Assembly: GCA_026545225.1 (NCBI GenBank)
Contig: CM048848.1
Location: 17,907,353-17,971,352 of the forward strand
Reading direction: 5' to 3'
DNA from: Cornus controversa
Taxonomy: Eukaryota > Streptophyta > Magnoliopsida > Cornales > Cornaceae
DNA: 64,000 nucleotides
Notes under the pieces: model-generated
The model's database searches: none
What the model was told of the DNA's origin: nothing
Seen by the model: the letters and a program-made list of their open reading frames with translations, nothing else
Shown here: positions 22,561-34,238 of the stretch, in pieces
How the letters are laid out: the number at the start of each line of letters is the position of its first letter
How positions within the stretch are numbered: the first letter of the stretch is position 1
Made by a program: the position numbers and the translations under genes

Positions 22561-24827
22561 AAAGTAAGGGTTCCTAAAGAACAAATGAAGATATTCAAAT
22601 TCAGTCAATGCCCTGGTTGCATGCCACCAAAGTATAAGAAGATTGAAGATGATCCTTGGTCTTATACCCCATTTCACATTATTTTGAGCCTTTCATATCT
22701 TTTTCTTCATCACCTATAAGCCCATAGACCACGTTACAACCCATGTAAAGTCTTCTCCGATTAAGGATGATTGCATAGTTTAAAAAACTTTTTTCTAGAC
22801 TAACATAGAAAACTTGTCCTAAGCTAGGGCAGTTTTCCTTTTATGGTGATCACGGTTTATAAACCCTGTGTTAACGTAATATCTTTGAGCCTTAATATCC
22901 TTTCCTTGGTTACCCTACACCTAGCCCACATTACGGTCCAAATCAAAGACCTCTTCGATTGGCGAAGATCATTTAGGATTGAAAGCTCTCGCATATTAAA
23001 GTCTCGCATGGCGAGCAACATTTTTCGTCATTTCCTAAACTGGGGAAGTTTTTGAGTGATCCTTAGTTCATCACCCGGTTATGCATCATATTTTGAGCCT
23101 AATATAACCTTTCTTTCTCAAACCACTTTACCAAAGACCCCATTACAACCCCAAGTAAAGTCCTCTTTGATCAATGATGACTTGTTAACCAAGAAAGCTC
23201 AACAACATGTGGTTTGATACCGAAGGAACAATACATGTCGACAAAAAATATTTCTCATATATCTTTTTAAGATAAGGTTGATAGGTGGTTGGGAATATAG
23301 ACAATCAATCATATGTTGGTTTGAATATGGTTGAATGAATGCTACTCATAAATTGACCACCTTTTTCAAGGATATCCTTTTTCAAATAGAAACATAATTT
23401 TCAAAGTAAAATTGTAAGTACTCTGAACAAATGTTTAAAAACTCTTAGGCAATTTATTGCAAAATATCTTTTTAAAAAAATCTTCTCAAATTTTAAGTCC
23501 AATTTTTCGAGAATCATTCACAATTTTCAAAACATCTTTGGTAAGACTCTTCTCAAATTGCTTTTAAAAGCTCGTGTTTTCAAATAGCTCTTTTCAAATT
23601 GCTCCTTGGTTCCCTTCAAGGTCATCTCTCAACAACCCATATTCTCATATTCAACCCGTTGGTTCATGTCATTTGCTTGTTGCCAAGTATGCTCTTTATA
23701 ATGTCAAAACAGTGTGTCTCATATATGGGTATCTCTGTCTCTTCTCTAAATATGCAGTTGTATTAATGTTCATGTATGTGTTTAATTATGATTGTTCATA
23801 ATCTGTGGGCACATTTTATTTATCTATATAGCTCAGCTCTGTGGCCTTTACAGAACAGGTCTGCACTAACAGCCCTTTCAAGGGTAATTTGGTAATTGTG
23901 CAGAGTGCATCAGCACGTGAGCACCAGGATTCTAGGATGATCCTTTTGTCAGGGAATGACAGCCATGCCCTCCGCTATTTTTTGATTAAATAAAGATTTT
24001 TTGGGTTCAAGGGTATAGTAACCTTTTATAGAAAGGCTGCTAATGATTGGTTAATTCAAAATGGCTAGAGGACAAGAAACTTTCTGGACAAAATGGATAA
24101 GGATGTGTGAGCTGTCTATATCTATCCGTTAGCAGAGGCTGCAGAAAGAGTATATATATATATTGGTGCATAGCAGCTATGGAGTGTGTGCTTTTCGAGA
24201 GATATATGTGAGAAAGGTTCATATTCTGAGTGAGGCACCATTTTTAGTAAACTTGCTGAATTCTGCAGAAGAAGGAAAGCTGGAGTAAGCAGGTTAAGAG
24301 GATGAATTCCAGATGACTCCTATTGTTCTTTTGAAGCTACTTCTGGTTTGAGCATCACACTTCCATCATCAAGAGTCCAGAGAAAGGTTGAATACTGCTG
24401 TGCTAAGGGTATATCTGTTTCTCACATCTCATACCTTCAACTATTGTCTTAAAAGTTGCTGCCAAGTTCAGATGATCTCTATTTTTGAGCATAGCCTAAG
24501 TTTGTTTGTTAAATCTGTTATAAGCATGCTACATATACAAATTCTCATCTGTCCATGCTATGCAGTGACTCAAAAGGAGGCTGCAATTCATTCCGAGTAT
24601 GTAGACCTGTTTTGAGTACACATTCACTGTTTTGAGATTCATGTTTGCTGTCAAAGACTGAAGATCTGTTGTTCAACTCTCAGTTAAAGTTCTTCAGCAT
24701 TTATTATCATATTGCTGTGTATGGAGTAAAGTTCTTTTTTGTTGGTGAGAGTCCAAACCATGGGAGGTTCTAGACGGGGAATTTTGAGTGAATTGTTGTG
24801 AGTTTGGTGAGTGCTTGTGCAAGCATT

Positions 24828-25005
24828 GGGGCTGTGCACAAGGGGAGAGTTTTGAGTGAATTGTATGAGTTAGGTGAGTGCTGAGAGAGTGAGTGAGAGA
24901 GATACCACTGCTGCTTGGGGCTGTGCACAAGGGGAGAGTTTTGAGTGAATTGTATGAGTTAGGTGAGTGCTGAGAGAGTGAGTGAGAGAGATACCACTGC
25001 TGTAG
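24828..25005 (+). repeat. 89-bp tandem duplication, left arm only
   Basis: GGGGCTGTGCACAAGGGGAG begins at 24828 and again at 24917. Both copies run through GAGAGATACCACTGCTG. The right arm has a single copy (around 56360-56450), so the duplication arose after the arms were formed. Confidence 0.92.
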
Positions 25006-25430
25006 CCTCAGAACTTCGTACACTAGTGAACTGTTGACTGGCATAGCAGCCAAAGAGGATGTTTCCCCACTTTGGGGTTTTACCTCTATAAATCTCTGTG
25101 TCCTTTGATATTTAATTGTTGTTCATGTTAGTAGTTAGCTTGCTGAACCCGTAGAACACTCATTGTTTATCTGGTTTCTCAAAAACTCTCTGTGACAATT
25201 TAACAAACAGTTGTGGACAACTAGGGTTTCAGCCTGACTTCAACCAATCATCCTTGTTTCAGCTAGCCTTACTAATCCTTCTAATGCACTCTAAACCCAC
25301 ATTGTCTTGAAAGTCATATTGATCAATTCTATCACTCCAGCACATCTATCCTTATCATTAGGTTATAGAGTCTCTGTCTGTATCTCTCTAGAGCTGAAAA
25401 ATTCCACCCACCCCCTCTTGGGTACTTCAA

Positions 25431-25444
25431 TTGGTATTAGAGCC
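25431..25444 (+). other. Copia primer-binding site (initiator tRNA-Met type)
   Basis: TTGGTATTAGAGCC is one base off the TTGGTATCAGAGC that pairs with the 3' end of plant initiator tRNA-Met. The right-arm copy keeps the canonical base. The preceding bases would be the end of an LTR; the right arm ends CTCTGTCA there, while the left arm has about 50 extra bases ending GGGTACTTCA. Confidence 0.82.
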
Positions 25445-25488
25445 ATGGGTCGATCAAGGTTTAATCACCTGCAGAAAAGTTCCTAGAC

Positions 25489-25803
25489 ATGTTTGAAGGA
25501 GGGTCAACTCACAAGGCTCCTCCATTTGATGGCACCAACTATGACTCATGGAGGATAAAAATGGAGGCATTCCTGTTGTCAATCTCTTTTGATGTATGGC
25601 ATGCAACTCTTAATGGAAATGTGACACTTAGTACTCTCAAGAAGACGAGAATGCGATAGCATTAGATGGCAGAGCTAGAAATGCTTTGTATAACTCTCTG
25701 GAGAAGCAAGAGTGAAAAATTGCAAAACAGCCAAAGAAATATGGGATTCTCTTCAGGCTGCACATGAAGGGAATAAGATCATTAAGGACAACAAAGTTCA
25801 ACT
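25489..25803 (+). pseudogene. Copia gag N-terminal fragment in left arm
   Basis: ATG at 25489 starts MFEGGSTHKAPPFDGTNYDS, followed by WRIKMEAFLLSISFDVWHA, the N-terminal gag of Ty1-copia (DUF4219/UBN2 type). A later frame gives KNCKTAKEIWDSLQA.HEGN (about 25715-25768), the next conserved gag box. Stops and a frameshift lie between. The gene stops abruptly at a 19-base C run (25806-25824), beyond which the DNA is unrelated. The mirror copy is at 55625-55924. Confidence 0.85.
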
Positions 25804-25805
25804 AA

Positions 25806-25824
25806 CCCCCCCCCCCCCCCCCCC
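25806..25824 (+). repeat. Poly-C run (19 C)
   Basis: A pure C run at the junction between gag and unrelated sequence. The right arm at the mirror position (55580-55600) has only a mixed G-rich stretch. Length could be affected by sequencing error. Confidence 0.95.
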
Positions 25825-26101
25825 TCCTGGGTACTTCACAACCCTTGGGATGAACTACGTTCGACCTGATTCCCACCATGCCACTCATGGCTGGGATACG
25901 TAGGCAGCCCATATTTCAATTGGGTTCGGTCATACCATTATTTACTTTACTATTTTCTCCACCTTTAAAATAATTATTTACCCCACCCACCAACCCTTAG
26001 AGGTCCAACATATTTTCTCACATAGGCACCATGGGGTCCACCACAAGGGCCAATATGGTCTGCTATTGACCAACGTGTGAATTTAAACGGCTAGTGTGAA
26101 T

Positions 26102-26518
26102 TTAAACGGCTAGTATACTGGGTAGAATCATTAGCAGTTGTCCAAACATATCTTTGGTAGATACAAGAGTCCTGTAACACAGTCCTTTGGTAGTGGAAGT
26201 CCAATTTTCAACCATCTTATGTAAAAGTTGACCGTCATTGTGCTCATATTTTTCCTTTTTAAGTTTTTCTTGTTTGAATCTTTGAATATGTATATCCTTT
26301 GTAGATCCGATAGCATCTAGGTTGAATAGTTGTCCACCACACATCTTTTCAGATATAATCTGTATGCACAGAGGATAAGTTATATCTTTCAATGGCTCGG
26401 CCAAATATTTATATGTACTGAATGTTTGTGTCTGTGGTTGGTACTTGGTTTTTAAGCCATGACAACCATTTGCTTTTATTTTTAGGGTGTACAACCTTAT
26501 GCATTCTGATTGTTGCAT
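26102..26518 (-). pseudogene. Unidentified ORF at inner end of left arm
   Basis: Minus-strand frame of 138 codons containing KANGCHGLKTKYQPQTQTFS, MCGGQLFNLDAIGSTKDIHI and KMVENWTSTTKGLCYRTLVS. The right arm carries the same text on the plus strand (54915-55312) split over two frames by indels. I do not recognise a family. Similar wording in both arms shows only duplication, not selection. It could be a decayed exon or part of an unknown retrotransposon. Confidence 0.3.
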
Positions 26519-26593
26519 TCCTTGGTATTTATATTAGAGAAAATGTCATCTTTGAAATAGTTTGAACCTTCCCAGTAGGATGTTGCGTCTTTA

Positions 26594-27819
26594 CATTTTT
26601 GTTCTATGTTGTTTATTTGTTGTACCTGTTCAACAGTCGATGATTTAATTACATTATTTATGGAGACTCCAACATTAGAGATTCAGGACAAGATATCATT
26701 TCTTATTAATAATTTATTGACCTGTTGAAAGAAACAGTATTATACCTTGTTTGCACAATATATGGTGATGAAAGGTGAGAGTATGTGAGCTTATGAGGTA
26801 TCTATGGTTCTTTTACTTCAAAGTATAATTCTAATTTTAATTGTACATTTCTTTTTATGTTATCATTTCTTTTTATTTGGGGCTGACTTGTATTTTAATC
26901 TCTCAGCACATCATCTCTATATGCTCGTTTTTATTTATTTATTTATTGGTATTGTTTTTGCAATTCCTTTTAGAATGTTCTATCATTCTTCATTTTTTTT
27001 TTTGCCTTACATGTTGAGCATTACTCGTGTGGAATGTTGTGTGTATCTATTGTACCTCTCTCTTGTGTGTGGCAATTTTAAATTTTACTATGGTAAAAGT
27101 CTTAGTTTCTACATATCTATCTCAATTTTTAGGGGCCCAACTTTTAAGATTTGAGGGAAGGTCTTATTACCTTTTGAAGAAAATCCTTATAGAAAATTGG
27201 TGTTAGATTTGATAAGCCCATACATGATAGAATTGACCTGGGGGGTCTCTGTGATGCAGATCATGGATTCTTCTGTAAGGTAAGGCCCTAATTTGTTATT
27301 ATTTTCCACATGCTCACGACTTTATAAATTTGTTCTGTCTTCAATATTGCTAAGCCCCATTCTTCCATTCTCTCTCTTACTCTCTCTAGTTAGTGATCTT
27401 CACTTGGAAACCCTGGTTTGGAAGATCTGGACAAGTTACTCATGAGCATGTTATTTGAGGTACGCCTTATATTTTGTTCAAGTAATTTGGTTTCTTATGT
27501 TTCAGTTTTGTGCTTTATTTTTATTTTTTTTGAGAGATTGATGGTGATCGTGTTTGAACTTTCGAGGAACAAGCAATTTACACACGCTTTTTCTATCTCT
27601 ATCTCTACAAAATGAGTAGAGTCTCATTTATGTTTGAAAAATGTTGTATATATTTTATGTAAATTTTATATTAAAAAAAAGGGAAAAGCAAGCTCAGTTG
27701 TTCGTCTTTTTTTGTTGTATTGATTTTTTACCTGAAAATATTTCATGTACCAGATTACATGATATGCCTTGTGGGTCTCTATCTGTGAAGTGTCCTGACA
27801 CCACGCATTAAGATTTTGC
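26594..27819. other. T-rich interval without recognised gene
   Basis: AT-rich DNA. A short exon-like stretch with a good donor (TCTGTAAG|GTAAGG, about 27280) lies at 27160-27282, and another (GAAGATCTGGACAAGTTACT) at 27418-27459 is followed by GGTACGCC. Neither was assigned to a family. They may be gene debris. Confidence 0.35.
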
Positions 27820-30400
27820 CACTATATCATTATTTTTATTTTATTGAGAAAGATTGATGATGATCTTGTTTGAGAACAATCAATTTTTGAGTGCATGATT
27901 GCCAATCTAAACCCATCCGTCACAACTTCCATCTTAGATTCTTGCAAGTAGACAACATACGCCTTCCACTTACGGATCAAGGAATTCACCACTCTCCTTT
28001 TGTCCGTGTCATTCAACCCCCGGACATTCCACGACACTATTTTAAGCTTCTTAAACACACCAATTCTTCTTCCCCCCCCCCCTCTCCTTCCTTCCTCCTA
28101 CCTCCACTACTCCTCTTGATCCTCCCACCATTCCTCCCATTATAGTTCACATGGGAAATCAAGTTCCTGAGTTTTCTTTCCCCCTTCCAAGATGAACTCG
28201 TCTTGCGATTAGTTTGATCCCACCCGTGCTCGAGAGAACGTAACGTTTCAAGGTCTAGCCCGTCCTCCCCAGGAACAGTGAGACCCATCAACTCTCCTAT
28301 TTCCTCAACACTTATCACAATTCTGTCTCCATGTGATTCTGTCATAAACGGAACTAAACTTCTGGCCTCCACCCTAGCTCCCTTAGCTACTGCCAAATGG
28401 ATGTCAACCTTTGGCTCCTTATTGCACTCCCAAACTGGGGAAAGAACAAAGATTCAATGGCAGGCCCTGCTTCGGCCTCTTCTTCACTGTTACTGATCGG
28501 AAAATCCCTCTTTGTCCCTTCCGTAATTCTACCGTAGCCACTACATTCACAGCCATCTCTTTCCCCCAGCTGCTTGGACCTGCCTGAGCTTGCGGCGAAA
28601 AAACTTTCAGTTCCAGCCACCTCTGCAGCAAATGCTGAAACCTCGTCCGTACTCTTTCTCGGATGTTCAAACCCTCTGTACAACCTTAACTAAGCAGCTG
28701 CCGTTTCTGTCCTCAAGCTCATCCTGACCCCCTTGCCAATACCCAAGCAATTCATCCTTGTCCTTACTGCTACTAACATTGACATCCTCAGCAGGGGGTT
28801 CATTGGATTGCAGACCACCACACTCCTATTCTCCACAGTTTCCAGAATTTTGATGCAATTAATTGCATCTTTCTTAATTCGCTCACTCCCAAATTCTGCA
28901 CTCTTGGATGTGCCCAAACCCACCAGAAAAGATGAAGAAAGAGGAAGGTCAGAGTTGGAACAACTTACCTTTGAATTTACTGATTTTCCGGTGTATGCTT
29001 GCTTCTCCATTTCCGACCTCGATCCTTCTTTCAAAACCCATTTTTGCTTCTCAATCTTTGACCACTTTAGTATCTTCTTGAATCTTTTGTTCTGGATAGT
29101 GGCTTGTTTCTCGTGCCCAAACCAGGATATCTGAGTCGACGTTCTTCCTCTTCCTTTATTGACATCTCTTTGGCTCCTGTAACATCCTTTTAGCGTCTCA
29201 CGTTTCCTTCCTTTGTTATTGCGATCTCGACATCTTTGCGAGTATAATCTGGCAACCTTTGGGCCATTGGCTTTTGCCAGCAATTTTTTTGTTTTGGGCC
29301 TTAAAATCTTTTCTAATTTTTGAGCCTAAGTCCTCATATCTGTTCTGGGCCATTATTTCCTTTTTAATTTTTGAGCCCAAATCCTCATATCTGTTTGGGC
29401 CAATTTTAACTGTGAGCCCATTCTTGTGTCTGGGCCCATTTGTTGGCCCATAAATGTTTGAATTTGAATTGATGTTTGCTCGAAGTCGTTTGAACCCCAG
29501 ACAATCTGGGGACAATCTGTAAATCTGCCACGTGCCCTATGAGCTATATACTAACTGACCTTATCCTTTTCCAGATGTCGTACCTTCCATCCACCACTCG
29601 CCTCACGCGCTTGTGCTCCCAATTGTCCCTGTCCTCTCACTTTAGCCTCCTTCTGCGCCATAAACTTGCTGTTTGCTTTCCTGCTGCCTGACTATGTCGT
29701 CGCCACCACTCATCCTCCGTAATTAGCCGGCTAACATCTCTCCCTACCAGTGATTCATGTCTTGGAACCAACTCTGGTGCAATCTGTTTCGACATGATCA
29801 CTTTGTAAGCCACCTGATCACCAGTATAAACTATGGAACTGTACAACCGTCTTTAACTGTGACTAATCTTTTCTGTATCAACCATATTGTTCGCTTCAAC
29901 ACTTAAAAAACCTCCACTCAAATCTCTGACGGCAACGAAAAGCTGTAGCACCAGAGATATAATGGTAGACCATAAATCAAGATTCTTCATTCCTTTCTCT
30001 TTTTCAGTAAGCCAGCACAACCCACCCTGAAATACCATACATCTAGTAGCAGCAACGTCTCACCCCACTATCTCTTTCTAAGTTTCCCACCTCTCTGTCA
30101 AACCTTCCAACCAAACAGGTATGTAGCATTGCTCTCCTCCTCTCGGTATTCCTTTCAGCCACTCGGAACAACATGTACTCTCTCTGTTACCACGCCTTCC
30201 ACTTTGTTGGAGATGGAAAGGCTGGGAAGCCTCACCACATCGAAAGGATCTCCTCTCTCCCTCAAAGAATCGATTCATGGCAGTATCGTGTAGATTCACA
30301 TACTAGAACATTCAGCTGCCAAGGAACCAATATCAATGGCTGGTTGAGCCTAAAACGGAAGGCACGGCGGAAGAGCAACAAGGAGTAACCTATCACACAG
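27820..30400 (-). pseudogene. L1-type LINE: ORF1 and first part of ORF2
   Basis: Minus strand, 5' to 3': MNRFFEGERRSF at about 30278 (ORF1 start region), GGFLSVEANNMVDTEKI (about 29920-29870, DUF4283 box), a poorly conserved basic tail with WPKGCQIILAKMSRSQ (about 29266-29216), and KLRNLISHVNYNGRNGGR near 28150. ORF2 begins at about 28055 with LKIVSWNVRGLNDTDKRRVV, then YVVYLQESKME (endonuclease start), and stops at about 27822 after roughly 70 codons. Stops and frameshifts occur throughout ORF1. Loss of the 3' end is unusual for LINE insertion and suggests later deletion. It is related to the 14.3-18.1 kb element but belongs to a separate copy. Confidence 0.85.
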
Positions 30401-31630
30401 CTCAAACTAAGCACTCAAAGGGAAAGGTCATATGATCAAATAAAATATGGTCCAAGGGCCAGTTCGACGGTCTTTCTGTATACCCATCACCATCATCGGA
30501 GTGTGAAAGGGCAGTTAATAGAAGGTGTCTCGATGCAAGATGGAATGGATCTCGCAGCTCCCGGCATGAAGAAAATATCTCATTTGAACATCTTAGACAA
30601 CCACCGAGTCCGGAAAACTAAGCGTGAGTGGATAAGGTGCTTCACCCTTTTAGTCTAACTCTTCGCCAGTTCCGCTTCGAAGGAAAGTAGGGCTAGAATA
30701 ATGTGGCACGTTTAAATAACTATACTTTTCCTTGTGATAGCTTACATCATAGTAGATAAGTTCTCTTTAGATTATTTAATTTTACACTTCATCACTAGTA
30801 GATAAGATTCTCCGTGATCCTTAAATAAACTATAGTAAGATTTTCTACACTTTGATTTGCTGGTTATTGATGATTTAGAAAAGAGAGAATTGAATCTAGA
30901 AAAGACTTGTCTGCTGCTTAGCTGGTCTTTTCTCTTTAAAGTCAGAAACTTTCTTCTTTCTTTTGATGGGCCTGGGATTCACTTTTTTGCTTCCCACTCC
31001 TTTAGGGCGGGCCTAAACTACTTCACTTGTTTCCTGCTCCGCTCGTGGAGAGCCTGTTGTTACCTGCCTTCGAAAGTGTAGATGCCTGTTTGTACTCTTT
31101 CCCTTTGCACTTTTGATGGAGAACAGTTTGAGTTTGATATTGCTTATGGTATTGGTGTTATTGCTTTATCAGGCGATTTGCCCTCAATTATAATAATAGC
31201 TTTAGTTGAGTGCGGCACGTAGCATATGCTTTTCTGAACAAATCTCTCTCTCTCTTATCTTTATAAAGGTATTTCAAGGAGAGCTCTTCTTTTGTCCTCT
31301 CTTGTTTCTTTCTTTGCTGTATTTCCCGTAGGAAGGCTATCTATATGCTTAACTTGCCACCCATGTTGTTTTAGTTGATTCCCCCCTCTTTTGATTCTCC
31401 TTGTGTTTGATGGATCCAGCTCCATTGTTGAAGGATTGTTGAATTGGTTTCTGAATTACTTAAGAAAATGATTTCTATGCTTGGAAGGTCAATTCTAAGG
31501 GGAGGAACTTGCACTTTCAGTTCCCCCATTATTCTTAGTCCTATGTAGCCACCTTTATGAAGCATCATGAAAGTCGGTTCATTAAAACTAGAGTAAAAGT
31601 GTTCAACCTGGCCTTTCTTTTAGACCGCAC
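30401..31630. other. Candidate mitochondrial DNA insert (NUMT)
   Basis: The texture changes here: balanced base composition and phrases such as GCTTCACCCTTTTAGTCTAA, then CTTCGCCAGTTCCGCTTCGA and AGGAAAGTAGGGCTAG, which resemble plant mitochondrial intergenic DNA as I remember it. No mitochondrial gene is present, so the call rests on style only. The neighbouring mitovirus relic, a virus group that lives in mitochondria, supports it. A search against plant mitochondrial genomes would decide. Confidence 0.4.
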
Positions 31631-31639
31631 CGCTTTTTT

Positions 31640-33620
31640 TTATTATTATTCATTCAGCTGAGCCTACAGTCTTCTACTCTATGATTCCATTGGAAGCCCT
31701 TGGTTGTGTTAGACCATAGGGCTCTGCTAAGAAGTTTGTAGCTTTTGGTGCACCAGGTTGCCCAAAGAGCCTTCCACCAGAGGAGACCACCCAGGCACTT
31801 GAGACTTTGTCATAGACTTTCAACATTAAACTGAACCATGACCAATTAGGCCGTCGTTTCCAGTCTACCTCTATAACAGGGGCATCAAAGAAGTCTTCTA
31901 GTTTCACATCCACAGAAAGTGCAGTAAATTACCACCTGCAATATTGGAGCAACTGTTCCATCCATTCCAAGAAATAAGACAGACCTGAAGATCTTTTTCA
32001 CTCTGCAGGCACTCCTTAGGTTTCATATCACGTTGCATCCAGTCTATGAGATGTCCCAACCACCACTTGAATGGATAACCACTATCTTGATTGGGCTTTT
32101 GATATATGGCTTTTAGACGTCATAACCGACGAGGACCATTTTGTTATTGCCTTATAGCCTGAACCACTGATCCTGGCCAACGTAGTAAACTGAAAGGGTA
32201 CTTACTTTGTTTGAATGGCCATGACACCAAATGGATGTGCATAGGCAGATAATGTCTTCACAGACACAGGACTAATGTACACCGTTCCGAACACAGAAGC
32301 GCTTAACAAACCAAAAGGCACCTATAGTGACAGCTATTTCTGTCGCGAAATATTAACTTTCAGTTCTCCCAGTTTACTCTCATAGAGTTCAGCTACCTTC
32401 TAATCCCCGATGACTACGTCATCACCTAATATCGCATACCTAGTAAACCGCTTTCCGGGATACGCTAATTCAGCACAATACCATGCCAACATGTGGTGTG
32501 ATAATGCAAAGAGGGGCCAGCCAAGATCCTAGCGGTTGCCCAGTAGTCAATGTAAGCTGTGACGACCTCGTAAAACAACGTCAAACACATTGGACCCAAG
32601 ACATGAATTAACCACTGAGGAGGCCACAGATGGCCCGAACCAGACCTGCATTAGACTAAATAAGAAGTCGGTGGCAGACTTCAAATCAAAACTCAATTCT
32701 GGCACCCAACCAGATTAGTCAGAGGTGCAATCTGATCAAATGTACCATCATTATGGATGATGGCCGATAGAGCCCCAGTCATGATATGGTTTTAATAGAT
32801 GTTGTTTGACATAGTTTCCTATGGCACCTCCTTTGACCTGCAAACCTTGTAAACTTATACCATGGCACTCTAGTGCTGAACTGCTCACCATAAGAATGTT
32901 CATGCAGTAGGAGAGCGAGCGGTATAGGCAGGTGAACATCTCCAGAACCAAGGATGTAAACACACTTGATTCCTAACAATAGGCCTTTAGTTTAGGCTGG
33001 TTAGGACACTCTCCAACCACATCTCCCGCATTAACCTATCACTAGGTAGGGATTTCCAGGTAGGTACCCACTGCATCCCTTGATGCACAGGAATCTTACG
33101 GGGAAAGTCTCGAAAAGTGCACTTTCTTATCTTTGGACCAAAGACAACCAAGGTCTGTTGTGTTGGCTTTAACATACTCTTAGGCTTTACAGCCACAATC
33201 ATTTTAGAGAAACCAAAGAGATAGAAGTCAAACCTCACCAATTAATTAACCTGCCTTCTCATCCTGTCTCTGGATCATCTGTCAATGAAAGGCCTTGGAT
33301 ACCCAGTTTTCGTTAGAGAGAGAGAGAGACTAGTAAACGTGACGGCGGAGGGAGCTCCCCTGCACCATGGGCCACTTAAAGTGACATAGTGCATTGCTTC
33401 AAATATAGCGAAGCTAAGGGGAACCCTGACCATCTGACTAAACCAATCATTGACTTACTGAACAGGTACGTTGCCACACAACACTCTTATGACAAACCAT
33501 CAAAGATAACCAAAGAAAGTTGATTGCCAAGCCCCTGCCACCGCAGCTGAATTTTGTCGGATTCGGAGTTCCGATTCAACTTTAGGACAACAAGCACATC
33601 AGCTTTCTCTATAACCAACA
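31640..33620 (-). pseudogene. Endogenous mitovirus RNA-dependent RNA polymerase, decayed
   Basis: Mitoviruses are capsidless RNA viruses of fungal and plant mitochondria encoding only an RdRp. Minus-strand frames show, in order, GFPLASLYLKQCTMSL (about 33430-33380), a GAIGNYVKQHLLKPYHDW box (about 32827-32774), the segment DGTF.QIAPL (about 32745-32715), FALSHHMLAWYC (about 32505-32470) and the catalytic GDD in YAILGDDVVIGD (GDD at 32427-32419). The C-terminal frame ends at 31674. The gene is broken: an in-frame stop at 32402-32400 directly follows the GDD block, and the motifs lie in several frames. It resembles the plant-mitochondrial and plant mitovirus lineage more than typical fungal ones, by recollection. 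Confidence 0.8.
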
Positions 33621-34238
33621 ACGTCTTTAATCACACTTAAAAGAGTACCTTGCAGATGCTTCTCTTTCCTCTATACAGAAGTTTCTCACATGTATAGTAA
33701 TGATGTTGTTCAATATGAAATTCTATTTCCACTGATGGTTTTTACTATTTCCACAATTTCGTCCCTTCTGGAAGAATCAAAATTCTGGTAGCAGTATCTC
33801 AATAGATCCTTGGACCACACCATGATTAGGTGTTTAGGGTAGTAAATAGAACTCTCTTAATGAATATATGTGTGTATGCATGTGAATGTGACTAAATAAG
33901 CACAAGTTTTTCTTGAATGTGTTTAAAATGCAAGATTTTTTAGTAAGATGAGGAAAGTATGGTTTGTACCTTCCACTGGTTGTTCATGTTGTCCCACAAT
34001 TTATCACACATTGAGACTAGTCCAATTCTCTATCTACTAGTGGTGTTTAATCGTGTGCACATTTATGAAATATGGTCCCTTCCACAAAGAGGTGGGTGGG
34101 TGGGTGCTTTCTAATCAAACACGCCTATTTTAGAATTGTTGTGCTTCTCCCATTAAATTACACTACTGATGTCAAATGGGTGCATACCTACACCCTGTAT
34201 TAGTGAATTTTGGAAACTAACACTGGTTTGTGTTGCAG
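33621..34238. other. Unassigned interval
   Basis: No recognised gene. A short GGTGGGTGGGTGGGTGC run sits at about 34091. The final bases, TTTGTGTTGCAG (to 34238), are a good 3' splice site for the following pseudogene. Confidence 0.4.

Larger units (their letters stand above)
21559..26593 (+). repeat. Left arm of outer inverted repeat (about 5.0 kb)
   Basis: Almost the whole segment recurs in reverse complement at 54840-59795. Matching checkpoints are ATATTGTAGGTGCAAAATTT at the outer end, the CCGTAAAC minisatellite, GGCCTTTACAGAACAGGTCT, the gag start, and TTCCCAGTAGGATGTTGCGT at the inner end (right arm differs by one base). Outer to inner it holds: loosely repeated non-coding DNA with recurrent CTAGGGCAG/CTGGGGCAG words (21.6-23.2 kb), copia LTR-like DNA (about 23.8-25.4 kb), primer-binding site, gag fragment, a junction, and an unidentified minus-strand ORF. 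Differences from the right arm include an extra 89-bp repeat, an extra ~50 bp before the PBS and one fewer minisatellite unit. Similarity looks above 90 percent by eye; not computed. Confidence 0.93.
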
